Assembly (NCBI GenBank): GCA_011033025.1 | Contig: WFMF01000545.1 | Span: forward strand, 1 to 64,000 | Reading direction: 5' to 3' | DNA from: Beroe forskalii | Taxonomy: Eukaryota > Ctenophora > Nuda > Beroida > Beroidae | DNA length: 64,000 nucleotides | Shown here: piece after piece, positions 1 through 13,400 of the stretch | Layout of the letters: the number at the start of each line of letters is the position of its first letter | Position numbering within the stretch: the first letter of the stretch is position 1 | Notes under the pieces: model-generated | The model's database searches: none | What the model saw: only the letters and a program-made list of their open reading frames with translations | What the model was told of the DNA's origin: nothing | Position numbers and translations under genes: made by a program

Positions 1-860
1 AAATTAAACTATTCACTACAGGAGTACTGGAGGTTTGGACAGCACTTTGAAGTACGTCGTTTTCTCATAATGTTGCGCAAAGCATTTCTGCCGCTAGCCC
101 TGACTTGTACTGGGATTTTATTTTCGCGAACTTCGTGGACTCCTTATATAATATAAATATGAGGATTGAATCCCCCCCCCCCCATTAAGTCATAGAATTT
201 GCTTGTGTATTGAATGACCTAAGATTGTAAATTAATGCAAGAATTTCCATATTCATGTACCTGTTTTTCTCAAAATATATTATGCAAAACACAGCTAGAC
301 ATGAGTTGATCGAATTACAGCAACATTGTACTGCGTTTTGTTAATTAATAAAATAAAAAGACAAAACGTGAATCTTCGTGGACACCTTGTATAAAACGTG
401 AAGCTTTATCACCGTTCTCCCATTCCCCCGTGATGCCACCTTAAGATTGCAGTCTGGTTCCAATAAGAGCTGCAGTATATCGCCAGACAGAAACGCTTAT
501 ATTATACGCTTAAATTCGTGAAATTTGTAAAATAATATCGATAATGCATAAATAATGCATAATATTAGCATATTATTTGGTTGTCTCTCATACTGCTGCA
601 ACTTCCAATTCATTCGTTTTCGAATTCCGTCGTACGTTTAAAGACCAGGCTGTTTGCTGTTTATGATTTGTTTGCCAGCTCCCACCTCCTACTTGTGTAG
701 TATGTGGACCCTCCTGGTTTCATGATGATTGCAGGATTTTCCCTTTCAGGCGGTTTATTTGATTTTCAACTCATTATAAACACATCCTGTAATAAACTGG
801 ATCTAGGGCACGGCTGCGGCAATTTATCCCTATTATCGCAGCGTCTCTATACAAGATAAG

Positions 861-916
861 CCGGTTCTCCCCCCAAAATAAACCGGTTTCTCCCCCAAAA
901 TAAACCGGTTTCTCCT
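861..916. repeat. 22-bp minisatellite
   Basis: CCGGTT recurs at 861, 883 and 905, each followed by a C-run and AAAATAAA, giving about 2.5 units of 22 bp. It lies in non-coding sequence. In the rest of 1-1338 I see no gene, only AT-rich sequence and a C homopolymer near 172-184. Confidence 0.85.
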
Positions 917-1345
917 CTATAGAACTAGAAGAGTAATCGTGCACTATAAAACTGACATCTCTGCCAACCTTCCTTGGGAAGCTCACTTTTCGAGGTGCAA
1001 GGCTGCGTATATCTCTGTGTATTTCTAGTAAGCTGCTTGAATTCTACCGTGCACCCCCTCAGAACTCACAAACTTCTGGTCGCTATATATCGGGAGTTAA
1101 ATATCTTCTCGCTGTAATTAAATGTTAATTTGAATAACTTCTTCTGCATCTTCGCTGTTTATACTGTTCTCATGATTTAAACGAATCAGTTTATCGTTTT
1201 GAGACTCAACTGATATTTTATATGATATGTGATAGAATTAATTTCATAAATATCGCTAAAATTCTCCCAGCTCCCTGACCGCGTTTCTTTAATCTTTGTC
1301 GGGCTCCATAAATTTATCATTTATTAAGCACGTTGTATGTTGAAT

Positions 1346-3008
1346 CGGGGGATATCAGTGAGTAAGTGCACAGACATATATGGTGAGAAAGTGCATTTAG
1401 CCAAATTTCAGAGATACCACCCACCCCCATATTGCAGTTACTCACAATAATCCAATTAATACTAAGTGATTTTTAAAAAATTTTTCAGGCACCACCCAAA
1501 ATATCAGCTAATATGTCTTTTTAGACAGTTATGACAGAATTTTATTCCAACAAAAATGCAACATTTTGATGAATGGTGGGATTTTACACGCTGGAATCAG
1601 ATCACTTAATACAAATTTCTACCTTGATATAATAAGTGATTTTACATATCGAAGTGGTGACCGTATACCGCAACCCCATGGTCGAGGCGACTGGCCGAGA
1701 CTGCAAAGATGAGATAATGAACAGAGCGTGCCGAGTTCATTATCGAAAATACGGTGCAGCTGAATCATGGAACAATTAAAACCGACCAAACAGCTGGGAT
1801 CGACTATTCTCTGACCAGACAACAATATTTCTTCCCACTCGGGTCTATTTAACGCTTAAATAGATTTTTGAGTGCTCCTTTATAAAATCAAATTTTATTT
1901 TAAAATTTTTTGAACTGTTATTCAGTGGAGACCGTATAACCAAACTTACACGGCCGCTAAAATAAGCTTGGGAGGGTATAATAATAAAAATATGGCTTTC
2001 TATTGGTTGCCTAATAGACCCGCATAAACTATAAAATAGTGATAGGATAGGGATACTTAATATATATATTATATATATGTATTACCTATGTATTGATAGC
2101 AATGTGATCCTTATCATGTTAGGAACGGTTAATTTGTTTTCTATAGTTCATGGGAGAAATTATGAAAAAATATTATTCACGAGTCACGACAAGCTTTATC
2201 ATAAACCAGAGCGTATTACATACGTTAAATCTCAACCATAACAATGATTGTATGGATCTGCACACAAGACAATAATAATTGCAAATTATGAATATTTGAT
2301 ACAGTAACCTAACCGTTTGATTTTATTATGGGAAAAACTGTTGACTGTCGAAAATTTAAATTTTACAACGAAAAAGTACACGCACAACTTCACATGGTGA
2401 CAAATAGAAAGTCAGACTCAGTAGGTATTTTTTATCTACTACAGTATAGAATTGCTATGGACTAGTAGACGTGTGAACGACAGAAAGCCCTATCAAAGTA
2501 TCTATTCAAGATTGGCTGGGATACGAAAAACATTCTAATCTCATTAAAGTTACTCTTATGCTTCAGTACTATTCAGTATTTTGTCTCCAGACCGGCTCAG
2601 TACACGATCATTATCCGCGCCAAGTAGACTGTATAGAGCTAGTAATGCTGGTATGTATGATATGCTGTAATCACTCATCGTGTAATCAATATCTAAATGA
2701 ACTGGATAGATAATATAGTTTAAGATATAATTAGTTGTGACTTCAATTTTGAGATAAATCATATACCTCATCGAAATGCTTTGAAATACCTATTTTCATC
2801 CCGACAAAGCTACAAATATTGCGGTTTTGCTGCACTTACTCACAAATGAGTAAGTGATATTCGCCATAACCTTGGGACACCACCCATTTTCCAAGAATTC
2901 CCTATGAGTAACTGCAATGTGAGTAACTGCATTTCTGAATTTTGGAGCACGACCACCACGTGAGTAAGTGGGCATAAGGTCTATGCACTTACTCACTGGT
3001 ATCCCCCG
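1346..3008. mobile_element. 1.66-kb TIR DNA transposon, non-autonomous, 7-bp TSD
   Basis: The left end at 1347-1370 and the right end at 2984-3007 are inverted copies over 24 bp with one mismatch (outer part GGGGGATA[T/C]CAGTGAG). The flanking heptamer GTTGAAT occurs exactly at 1339-1345 and 3009-3015 and reads as a target-site duplication. Words such as GAGTAAGTG and GAGTAACTGCA recur inside both ends as subterminal repeats, for example near 2845, 2905 and 2960. No transposase is visible, so it is non-autonomous or gutted. A 7-bp duplication does not fit the commonest superfamilies (TA, TTAA, 8 bp, 9 bp), so I do not assign one. Confidence 0.8.
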
Positions 3009-3015
3009 GTTGAAT

Positions 3016-4710
3016 TATTATTTTAAAGCATGCCTATTACACCCTTTTTATGCTAAGTCGTGAAAGAATATAGCATTCCAAGAACGAGATATTGATTTAC
3101 GACATACTATGAAATGAAAGTAATTTAATGTAAGAACTTTCTAGTACTTTGTTGACTGTTGTCAGAGTCAGATGACGTCAACTTAGAGACAACTGGTACT
3201 AGTTAAACCATCAGCTCTCCATATCTGTTTAGAAACTTAGAAATTGTGTTTTCATTCATAGTTTTGGTAGATTTGTTAAATTTAGAAATTGTGTTTTAAT
3301 CCATAATTTCGGTAGATTTATAAAGAACTAGCACTTAATCTGTTCAAACTTCATAAAGCTTCCTTGAAAATCTCACCGGCTCCTATAGTTCACTTCCTCA
3401 AACTACATAACTTTGGTAATCGTTGGTACTTTAATATTAATTTACATTTTAATGGGTAAAATTAGGTCACATATTCGCGAGAACACGCAATTTAGTTATA
3501 GAAGTTGTCTTCATGACCTTAAATGGGTATTTTAAATGACGGATGATTCTTCGAGCGGTGAAGTGTCGTCCAGAAGTCCTGTTAACCGAATTATTCTGTG
3601 CTAGGGTAATTCACCAAATGCATAATATGTGTGTGCCAGCTGATTCATATTACATTTTTGTCAGGATAAATCACTTCACGAATTAAATACCTTTTATGTC
3701 AATTTATTTATTCTTTTTTTAATTGTCCAGTATTAATAAAAGACACCAAATATCCAATATTTTGAGGCAGAATTTGTTTTTTTTAATTGTCGGGATTCTT
3801 TCATAACTATCACAATATTCACGTGACATCGGCTATTTTACTCATGATTCAACAATTCGGCGTTGATATAACAAATTAAATCTCTTATTTTACCCTGAAT
3901 GTTCCAGCAGCCACACTATCAAGAAATGCTAAAATGTAATAATAACTTCGATAAGAATCTTGTTAAAACTTTCTTTCAATTTCTTAAATGATGATATCTA
4001 ATATTTGTTGTGTTCTGATGTTTTCTGAAGTTAATATTTTCAAGTATTATAATTCTGGTGTTTTAAATTTGAGCCATGTAATTTAATTTTTAAAATCATG
4101 CAAAGAATGGTCAGGCGTCTAACAGAGCCCATGTTGGCGTTATGGCGTTTCAATTGCTGTAATGTGTCATTGTGATATGCACCATTTTCATTATTAAGAA
4201 GTTGATGCTAGCATTGTCATCTCACTATATTTGCCATATGCAATATATGTATGCAATCAGCACTGCTGATTGTTGAACGTTGGTTGTCTTGATATTTAAT
4301 CACATTAACGAGTAATATGTTCTTATTAGATTGTTTCAGTTGATTACTAAAACATACTTTGACTTGCTCACTAGTAAGATGAGCTGGTAAACCAAAAACA
4401 TTGACTTGCTTTGTCAGGATTCTGATTTCTGACGATAGAAACAAGCAACTTTCATCATGAGTTTCAACAACCATTCTTCTTCACTATTCAGTGCTTTTTA
4501 CTTTGTTTCACTCCATAAACGTTTACCCACAGCAATATTTGTTTCTACCAATAAGCACACAGCACGATACCATCTTACAAACCCTGCGTGTTGGATTTAT
4601 CTACCTGAACGTGTTCTGTTGGTGATATACTTCCTTATTCATCTAACCAGATATGCTTATGTCGAAATATTAGATTAACTTCCTTGCTACCCTGCTGTTC
4701 TCACAGTAAT
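3016..4710. other. no gene seen
   Basis: AT-rich non-coding sequence with many stops in all frames. A short duplication of the words AGAAATTGTG...TTCAT and GGTAGATTTGT lies at about 3238-3320. The small ORF at 4217-4474 (-) matches nothing I know and has no splice context. Confidence 0.5.
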
Positions 4711-4811
4711 TCCCCCTTTCACGCCCATTCACCCTTTCACATCCATCCACCCTTTCACATCCCACCCCCCCCCCCCTTATCACGCCCATCCCCCTTTCAC
4801 GCCCATTCCAC
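4711..4811. repeat. C-rich minisatellite
   Basis: Imperfect repetition of CCCTTTCACGCCCATTC-like units, about 18-20 bp each, including one run of ten or more C. No coding potential is seen. Confidence 0.75.
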
Positions 4812-7460
4812 TTTGTAGGTTCTTGCTACTTTACACACCGTGTGTCGAGCATCAGTATAACAATGCCTTTATGCTGGTCCAACACGTGCCGTTCCGTTTA
4901 AATATGCAGTATTCCCTGCGTTTAGACAAACAGAAGGCATAAAGCATTGTTCTTTGGTTCTCACTCCCTGCTCTATTGTGTTTACTTCTAGAAAAACGGG
5001 GGCGTAAGAGCTATTCGTTATATTTGAGTATTTGGTGGTATATGGGCATATATGCTGTTTTCTTTTTTTTCTGATAATGCTCCGGCTTCCGCAAGCGATA
5101 TTCATTGCTAAGAGACCTATTTTAATTTATTCTTTTTGATGGAAGCGATGGGAATCAATTTAATATTTCTGGTCATCATGGTGGTTTTATAGCGATTACT
5201 AATGATAATCGAAATGGACCCGTTGCAGCATCAAGTTATTGCCAAATGCTTTCTTCTTTGTCCGTCCCCAATATTGATCGGCCGAATAAAGCGCAATTTC
5301 AATGAAAGGTGGTGTTACATTGATTATTAATCAAGCATAAGTACTGGAAGTAAATGAACGTTGAACAATGTCAATGGACGTTGAACAACGGTGAACAATG
5401 TCAATTGCACCCACATATTAGTAATATAGCAATATTAATAACGGTATATGCAGTGGATATTATGTAGCATCTAATATTTGACACTATAAAAATCGTGTTG
5501 CAGCTCCAAAACACCACAGTTGTCCCTTGCAACTATTTTCAGTATACCTACTTGCTGTTCCTATCCGCGGTTCAGTGTCAACAAATCACCATTCCAACCC
5601 CTGATAATGACTTCACCAACTCACCACTCTGACCCCTGATAATGACGTCATTGGCAGAGTTTGTTCATCACAGCGTGGTGCGTGACCCTTATAACTCCCG
5701 TATGTGTGGTGGCTAAGTTGCCTGCAATATGTATAATTGAAAGCCCTTGATAACGTTACGATGCTCCAAGCTGCTCTGTCGGGCTTTTAATTGTAGCAGT
5801 ATATAGTTCTGGAAGTATAAAGTACATAGAGAGGGTATTTAGTAGTGGTTAGCAGTATAACCATAGTAGTAAATAATAAATATATAGTATTAAATAGTGC
5901 AGTATAACTATAGTAAACAGCGGCGGTATTGGTATAAGTTATTGGTATGGTAGGAGCTATATTCCTTTAGTTCCCAGTTTTCAGATTCATGCAATTTCTC
6001 AGTCTCACCTCTCGTGAAAGCAATAAACTCTGTTCTTGCTCTGCGGTGAACCAGGGATTCGTAAATTGGTTCATTTTACGGTTCTATGATGTGTCCTACA
6101 TCAGCTGGGTGATGTGAGCGAACTGCAATCCAGTTCTATTATCCACGACATAATAATGGGAAGTCTAGCTAGGCTTTTTCGATAGAGTTGGATCCAATAT
6201 ATATTCAAATTTAGAAATAAAGTATTTTGCTAAATTAACATTTATTGATACTTCAATAGGAATTTTCCCCCAGAAACGGACAGGAGCGTTTTACCATCTC
6301 TCAATACCGTGAGGTGCTCCTTAGAATTCAATTCCAGCAAGATGAAATAGGCAATAGCAGCACGATGAAAATACTTAAATAGGCAAGCTCGCCCTTTTCA
6401 ATTTTCGACTTGATAATTTGTCCTAGTGAAGATTTTTATAATCTGTCAGCGAGTACACGAAGCCATTTGTCATGTTTATAATTTGGTGTGTTGGACTGAA
6501 GAGAGTATCTAACGCAAGAAGAGTCGAAGCTTAATGGGTCGTTTAAAGGATGCTCATGTATCGACTTGCTGATTACTTTATGTGTGTGGTTCAAGAATAT
6601 AGTTTTGCGAATGTTGTAAAACTTTGTGCGACAACACCAGGCGACAACATGAATGATGAAATCAATCTTTGATTTAGATAGGAAATCATTACCAATGATT
6701 GTTTCTTGGTTTGCTGTAATTAATCTGATCGTTATAATCGCACTATAATAGCGGAGTCATGAGGGGGAAGGTTCCACTTTCTAAGACATGAGATAAAGTA
6801 CCTCTTGATATCCTTCCATTTATCGCTGAAAACTTTTCATAAGGCACTAAATTGTCACCGTCAAATGCCACCAAATTGTCATGGCTACATAGTACAAAGG
6901 GGCTGGATAACACTTTAACCGACTGCAATGTGATTCAATTTGTGACTAAAAATTCCGTTCACGTTTCCATATATAGCCATAATTATATAGAGGCTAAATA
7001 TTCCGTAGTTTCATAACTTTATAACTTATTTTGGCGTTTAATAATCGCTTGATTGTTCTATCAACCTGCTATCGTATCAAAGAAATAGAAAACTCTCGCA
7101 TTTACCATGAATTCACTGCTTTTTCCACGAAAATTTCATAATGTTCACAGTCAAAGACATTTACGATTATGCGTATCCCTAAATATGGCAATTCCATCTT
7201 TATTCCGCCTTCAAGAATGTTCCCTCCCTTAGTGCACTTAAAATTTAAATATTATGTGAATAATAGTAGAGTGTTTTCTCGCTCTATAAGTAATTATGTT
7301 GTTGTGCCATTTAACTTTAAATCTATTAAGGCATACCTGCCACTACAAGATCATCATCTTGAAAATCTTTGAATCTTCGTCGCAGCTCTATTTTTAAGTT
7401 TTTATATTATTCGTCACACCGCTTAGATGAAATTGTATGTGCGCGCCTAATCTAATCCCT
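4812..7460. other. no gene seen; scattered short repeats
   Basis: No convincing exon. At 5588-5652 the phrase CCCCTGATAATGAC occurs twice about 38 bp apart. At 5810-5945 there is a loose TAGTA/AGTATAA-rich tract. AATAAACTCTGTTC near 6023 is a possible polyadenylation signal, with no gene to attach it to. Confidence 0.4.
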
Positions 7461-7592
7461 GTTATGGATGTATGTATGTATTAAGCATGCATCTATGTAT
7501 GTATGTATCTATGTATCTATGTATCTATGTATCTATGTATCTATGTATGTATCTATACATGTGTACATCATGTACATCATGTACATCATGTT
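7461..7592. repeat. ATGT/ATCT microsatellite and GTACATCAT repeat
   Basis: A tract of TATGTATC tetranucleotide variants runs to about 7557. It is followed by three units of GTACATCAT at about 7564-7591. Confidence 0.9.
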
Positions 7593-9590
7593 TGAGAGAG
7601 AGTGAGAGTTGCAGCCAGTGCATCTGCTCGCTATAAATCAACCACTTCCTCAAAGTGCCTTAACCTCTCCCTCTCTCTCTACTGTGCTGCGTTAGAAAAA
7701 TAGATGTTTAAACGTCATCAACTCACTTCATTGAGCTATGATAATGACGTCATCCTACCCGCCTATTTCTCTTGCGTGGGGTTTAAAATACCTCGCTCTC
7801 TCCCTCCCCCACTTCATGGCAGCTTATAACCCACTCCATCTAGAAGTCTCTCTCCCAGTGTACCTACTTACCACTCATTTCCCTGCGCCTCTCTCTCCAT
7901 TCTTTTGTCAAAATGTGATCGCCGTATTATGTTTTTTGATTCTTGGTGTTTTTGGTTCAGTATATAGTTCATAGGTTTTAAACACCGTTTATCAGTGCTT
8001 CGGATTTTACTTTTGCGCCCATTATAATTCTCAACAACGCAACGCGTGTCGTTATAATGGGTCATTAAATAATAGGCGGGTATGATATATAAATAGTTCA
8101 TCTAACATTCATTTCCGGTGCGTGGTTTGAGATTCGCAATACAAAATATACTTGTGTTTGTATCGGAAGATCGGTAGAACTGTGAAACTACTTCGTTACA
8201 TAAAGTTAGATCTACTGCGTAATTGTGCGCGCTGCATTACCAATCATCGAATAATGTCAAAGCCTCAAAAAATCATTTTTCAAGTGCCCCGGACACCCTT
8301 TTTTCCATTCAACGTTCTCAGCCACGATATTCTGGCCTCTACATTCATAAATTTAGAATTTTTAGGTTAACCTTTTTCTGACATTACAGTACTCTTGTAA
8401 TAAGACTGTATTATATATTTCTATTTCTATTTCTCTGTAGAAAATCAATGAATAAATGCTTATCGGGCATCCATTAGTGAAACTTTTATCGCAAATCTAA
8501 TGCCACACAAAAGAAATATTCCGTGACACTACAGGAGACTTTAAAAGACCGTAAAATAGAACCCGTACAACTTTCATATGCCAGAATCATGTGTCATTTC
8601 TGATACGTTCATAAGTAATAACTGCTATCAAAATATGTTTCCCTTGTAACTAGGGCATATAGTTTTCTGGTGTAAAATTCCAAAAAACAATGTCCGTTGA
8701 AAGTTTTTGTGATTGTCACAATATTGTAGTATATTCATTATATCTTAGATAGATGCTTTTTCTTTTGTGAACTTTAGGGTTTTATTATTTTTTTCTTCTC
8801 TTCAGTTCTTGAAATCAGACCATTACTTGTCAGTTCAATATGAAATTTCATTGTCAGACTAATTACGCGTTCTGTTCTTTGAGAAATATATATTGTCATT
8901 TATTGCTCAGTACTTGGCTTCGTGCATTTGATTCTGTGAAACTCGTTCACTTTACCTGCTCTCTACTGATTTATTAACTCTTTGTTTGTGAACTCCTGTT
9001 CAGCACCGTCAAAATTCCACCAAGAGGCACTTTTTACTGATTTTCATTTTTAATGGTTCTCCTTTTACTGGATTAAAAGTTTTTCTTCAATTTGGTTTTC
9101 CAAATCAGCAGAAAAATTCCTATATCTGTCCTGATGCAGTGTCATGGGGTGACTGAGCCGGAGAATGATACCATTCAGAAACTGAATAAATAAATACCTT
9201 GACACTTTATTCATTATATTATCTAATCTTTCTTCTTCCCAGTAAAGTTTAAAATATAGCCCATTAACCGATGACCTGTCCATCTCGCCACGTAATGTCT
9301 CTTCTGATTCGGACGCCGCTCATCCTTCCCCTAAGCATGTGATGAATTCAAGGCGCGCTATACTCCTTACTGGTGAGTGGATATAGCCTACTGTTTTCTA
9401 CTGATTCTATAGTTGTCGATATAATCGTTGTGTAAGTTTCAATTGGCTTCTAGATGAATTAGTCGAAAAATTTTCAGGAGACATATAATTATCAGGTGAT
9501 CACTGATTTCTTGATATTGAAAGGTATCTATCTCGTGAAGTGAATTCCCCCTATCCCCCTGGATACCCCTGCATGTACCCCATTGATGCC
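7593..9590. other. no gene seen
   Basis: Mostly AT-rich, with CT-rich tracts near 7660-7680 and 7790-7900. The ORFs of 60-80 codons here overlap on both strands and have no recognisable motif. The far right part could hold 5' exons of the LIM gene that I cannot identify. Confidence 0.4.
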
Positions 9591-9600
9591 CTCTCTTTAG

Positions 9601-9743
9601 ATTCGTCTACAGACCAGAGCCTAGGATCAGCGGGCTCCCACCTGAGCAAGTCCTCGCTGCTCTCCATACCCCCAACCCCGGAAACTCCGGTCAAAGTCTG
9701 CTGACCGAGACCGCTCCAAACACTTCCTCTCCCTGCACGCCAG
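9601..9743 (+). CDS. candidate upstream exon of the triple-LIM gene
   Basis: A pyrimidine-rich tract ending in AG at about 9600 precedes a GC-richer open stretch that ends in a good donor (CAG then GTAGGG) at 9743/9744. One frame is open throughout and encodes a Pro/Ser/Thr-rich segment. It ends in phase 1, whereas the next exon at 10404 opens in phase 2, so either an exon is missing between them or the boundaries are off. Base composition and position suggest that it belongs to the LIM gene. Confidence 0.4.
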
Positions 9744-9755
9744 GTAGGGCAACCT

Positions 9756-9930
9756 CACGACATTTTATCGCACGACACTTCATCACAACACGACACAACA
9801 CTTCAGCTCACGACATTTTATCGCACGACACTTCATCACAACACGACACAACACTTCAGCTCACGACATTTTATCGCACGACACTTCATCACAACACGAC
9901 ACAACACTTCAGCTCACGACAGTTTAACTC
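9756..9930. repeat. 53-bp tandem repeat
   Basis: Units begin at 9756, 9809 and 9862 with CACGACATTTTATCGCACGA, followed by a degenerate fourth unit from 9915. It lies in the putative intron after the candidate exon at 9601-9743. Confidence 0.93.
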
Positions 9931-10403
9931 ACTACACTTCATCTCACCCACTTTGTCTTTACCTCGTTTTCTTGACATATTTCACCAGGGTAATAGTTAA
10001 TGCATTGGAAAATTGGAAGAAGGTTAAGTGGCGTCAGGTTTTATTGTGATTCTGTAAAAAGTCTGGCTGCCAACGGTGATAATTTTTGCGTTTTTCCACT
10101 TCCACAATGCCAGGCGCTAAGGACTTCCAATGCTTTGCTTTAAATCCGGCCGCAAGTCTGACGTTAACTCATTCTCAACCCTCACAAGTCAATCCGTTGT
10201 GAATCATGTTTATATTTTAATGTGTTGCTACCAATTCCACTCAGCCCTGGATTCTGAGTGGCTGGCAGTCTGGGTGGGTAGCACTCAGCAGTCAGCGTTT
10301 CAAATAACTACATTTCTCACAATCTCCCACCAGTTCTCACCAGGCGTTTCAAATAACTACTATTCTCCTAATCTCCCACTTCCACAATCTCACACCCCCT
10401 CAG

Positions 10404-13400
10404 ATATGTTGAAGATTCGAGTGTCGACAAGCCCAAGTTGCTGACAGAGCCGAACAAGTCTCCTCGAACCAAGAAGAAACCCAGACGCATAAAGCGGAGG
10501 TTTTCTGTCGTAACTTTCTCATTCTGGCATTCCTTTTCTCTTCTGGATGGCATGGTAGCTTGCCTGTGAAGACCTCGTCTGTTTTTTTTAGTTTCCTATC
10601 AAATAATAAGTTTCTCGTTCTCTTTCCGTACTAGAGAAACGCAGTGAACAATGAACATGTTCTTACACCTTTAAATTCTTACCCTTCTTCCAGATAAAGC
10701 GGAGCAATGCGTTCTACCTGAACAAGTCAAATAACGGCATGACAGACGATGACCTGGACACACACAGGCGGTCCTGCACCTCCGCTACTTCGGACGAGTC
10801 CAGCCGACTCTCTGTCTCTAACGTCAGTGTCAGCGAGTGAGTACCCTAACTACTTATTGAGTCCCGGGATGTTAAATACGTGAAAAAATCGCCAAAAAGT
10901 ACGACGTATTGGCCTTTGAAGAAAAATACGCGTATTTTTCTCACAATACGTGACTTGAAAATAACAGCACGGATTCTGAATAGGGGTTGTTAAATACGTG
11001 AAAAAGTACGCGCGCATGCGCTACCAAATATAGTAAAACGATTGTATCGTTAACATTTCGAGTGCGCGCGCGACCAATACATTCGAAGTTTGAGCAAAAT
11101 TTCAAAATTGTAGCCGAAAAAGTACGGCAGTTTCTGCCAAAAAATACGTATTGTACTTTTTGACGCATTTTAAAAAAATACGTATTTAACAACCTTGATT
11201 GAGTTAATAACATTCTCTGAGAAAATCTACTATTGATATCTTGTGGCTTTTATCACGCCTAAAGTTTCAACAGTTTTTAGGGATAACTGCTAAACTGATC
11301 TGAGTTAGTTGCTAAGTTGCAATATTATCTCGAGGAACTTGCGTTTATGTGGTTATATCGTATGTAAATCAGACTCCCCCTTACGCTCATTGCATGAAGT
11401 GCCCTCATAAAACACTCAAATCACCGGAAGAGAGAGATTGCTGGTGTGTGTGTGGAGAGCTCTGTAAATAAGGGATAATCTCTCCCTGGTACTTTAGGGG
11501 AATATTGACTTTCTGCTAGGTACTTCCTCTCCTAACATCAAGTAATTCAAGTTATGTCACGCATGGAAAACACGTGCGATCCGATGGGATCATTCCATCG
11601 TTCTAGAAGCCTTGCCGAGGCTTTCACTACCTATGTTTGTGCGCTGAGCATTGTGAGTTATTTCAACGACCATCTTGCGTCTCCCCATCAAATACAGGAT
11701 GCAATACCTTGATTGAGATTATATAATTTCTAGAGCATTGCTGTGCGAATCAATCCTGTCTTCTTCTGATGATGACGTAAACAAATTAATGAATGCCATA
11801 ATAGGTCATAGGTTGTGTGGGGGAGATTACCTGATGTCGCACAATTGTCAATATCTGAATAATCGGCACTCGCCCATCAATCAAAACGTTAAAATCGTGG
11901 ATTATTTTTTCCCTTATTTGGGCATTGTCCATTGGCTCTACCTTTCCTGCACGGAATAGTGGGATTTGAAGTCGTCTATACCTCCTGCATTTTACCGCAT
12001 TAAACCTTAGGTAGCGTAATGTCTGCACACTTAAACTGAGGAATTATTAATCTGACCTCTCAACCCTGAGGCATTATGACTCGGTATATTCTGGACCCCC
12101 TAAGGAAGTGTGACTCTCTTATGTCTGCCCCCATCAGAAAAATTGACTCTGTAATGTCTGAATCACCTTCAGAAATAGTAACTCGGTAATGTATGAACTT
12201 CCTCACAAATACTTGAATTAGTTCCCGACAGGACCTGTAGTCGACCAAATCTGCAGAGGTGTCGGTAATTCCTGATCCCCCTAAGGAATAGTGACTCAGT
12301 AATTTCTGATTGTGACTCGGTAATGCCTGACCCCACTGTAATGTCTGAACCCCTGACAAAGTCTCAACTTGATACCTACTGTTTCAGGAGGTGGGCATCC
12401 CAGTCGGGACCTGACACGGACGGCTCCTTGGAGTCTCTGGACATCCGCTCCAGACGCCGGACTAAGATCAGCACGACCCTGGCAATGGGCCAAAAGGACG
12501 TGCTCATCAACCTCAAGAAGAAGATGCAGAAGAAAAACCCTCGGTATCAGGGTTATTATATACGAGGAATTTGATAGTTATTCCACCAATTGTCGCAATG
12601 TCGATCTGAGATTGACATTGCAACATTGTTTGATATTTTGTATTCAACTGCGTAAATCAATCAATTATCTTGACGCGACGCTATGACAGCATGTCAGGTT
12701 CTGCATCCCATCATATCAATTATATCTTCCCATTGAGGGCGTGTCATTACTCATAAGTCATTGAATAATTGGCAAACACGATGCTGAGAATAATCCCTGC
12801 TTAGATACAGCAATCCCTCCTTTCAATGCCACACTTTCAAAACTCCAAGACTCCAATTGATTATCAGACTTAGATTCTCCCTTTTCTTCTCCTCTCCCAA
12901 AAATTTGTTAATACTTAACAGCTCATTAACAGTATTAACAGCTCATTTGAACTTGTGTGATCCTGACTCTAATCCCTTATCAAAATCTCACACTTAATCA
13001 CCTTCCACTCTTCCGAATTTTCACCCTTAATTCTCTACCTACTACGTGTCCTGAAATCACCCCTTCTCCCCTCTCCCGGCACCCATGTATCCTCTCCTCA
13101 TCCCCCCTCTCCCCAGGGTTCTATTGACGTGATACAGAGGAACATTCTCAAGATTCTTGGCACCTCCTTCGATGGGGAGGAGGAGAACCGACTCCTCAAG
13201 TCCAAAGCAGCTCATCAGTCCTTCGATTGCAAACGCAAACAGTACTTGTTCTGTGGGGAGAATTTCGTTATCGGTATTTGATTTTGTTGTTAAAGAATTT
13301 TGCAACAAATCGTCGAATTCACGATTTAATTAGCTCTGTCTGATAGATGATAATTGTCTGGGTGCTTTTGCATCTTCACAAATCATCATTGATATGGTCG

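Noticed and set aside
1640-1820. Possible small structured RNA (GGTGACCGTATACC, partly repeated near 1925)
   Set aside because: No match to 5S, U-snRNA or tRNA that I can recall, and it lies inside a TIR element.
5680-6115. Possible solo LTR (AATAAA followed by an ACA-like end)
   Set aside because: No defined start, no TSD and no second copy in the window.
12323-12686. Two overlapping ORFs of 83 and 105 codons
   Set aside because: They are extensions of, or a frame shadow over, the real LIM-gene exon at 12388-12550.
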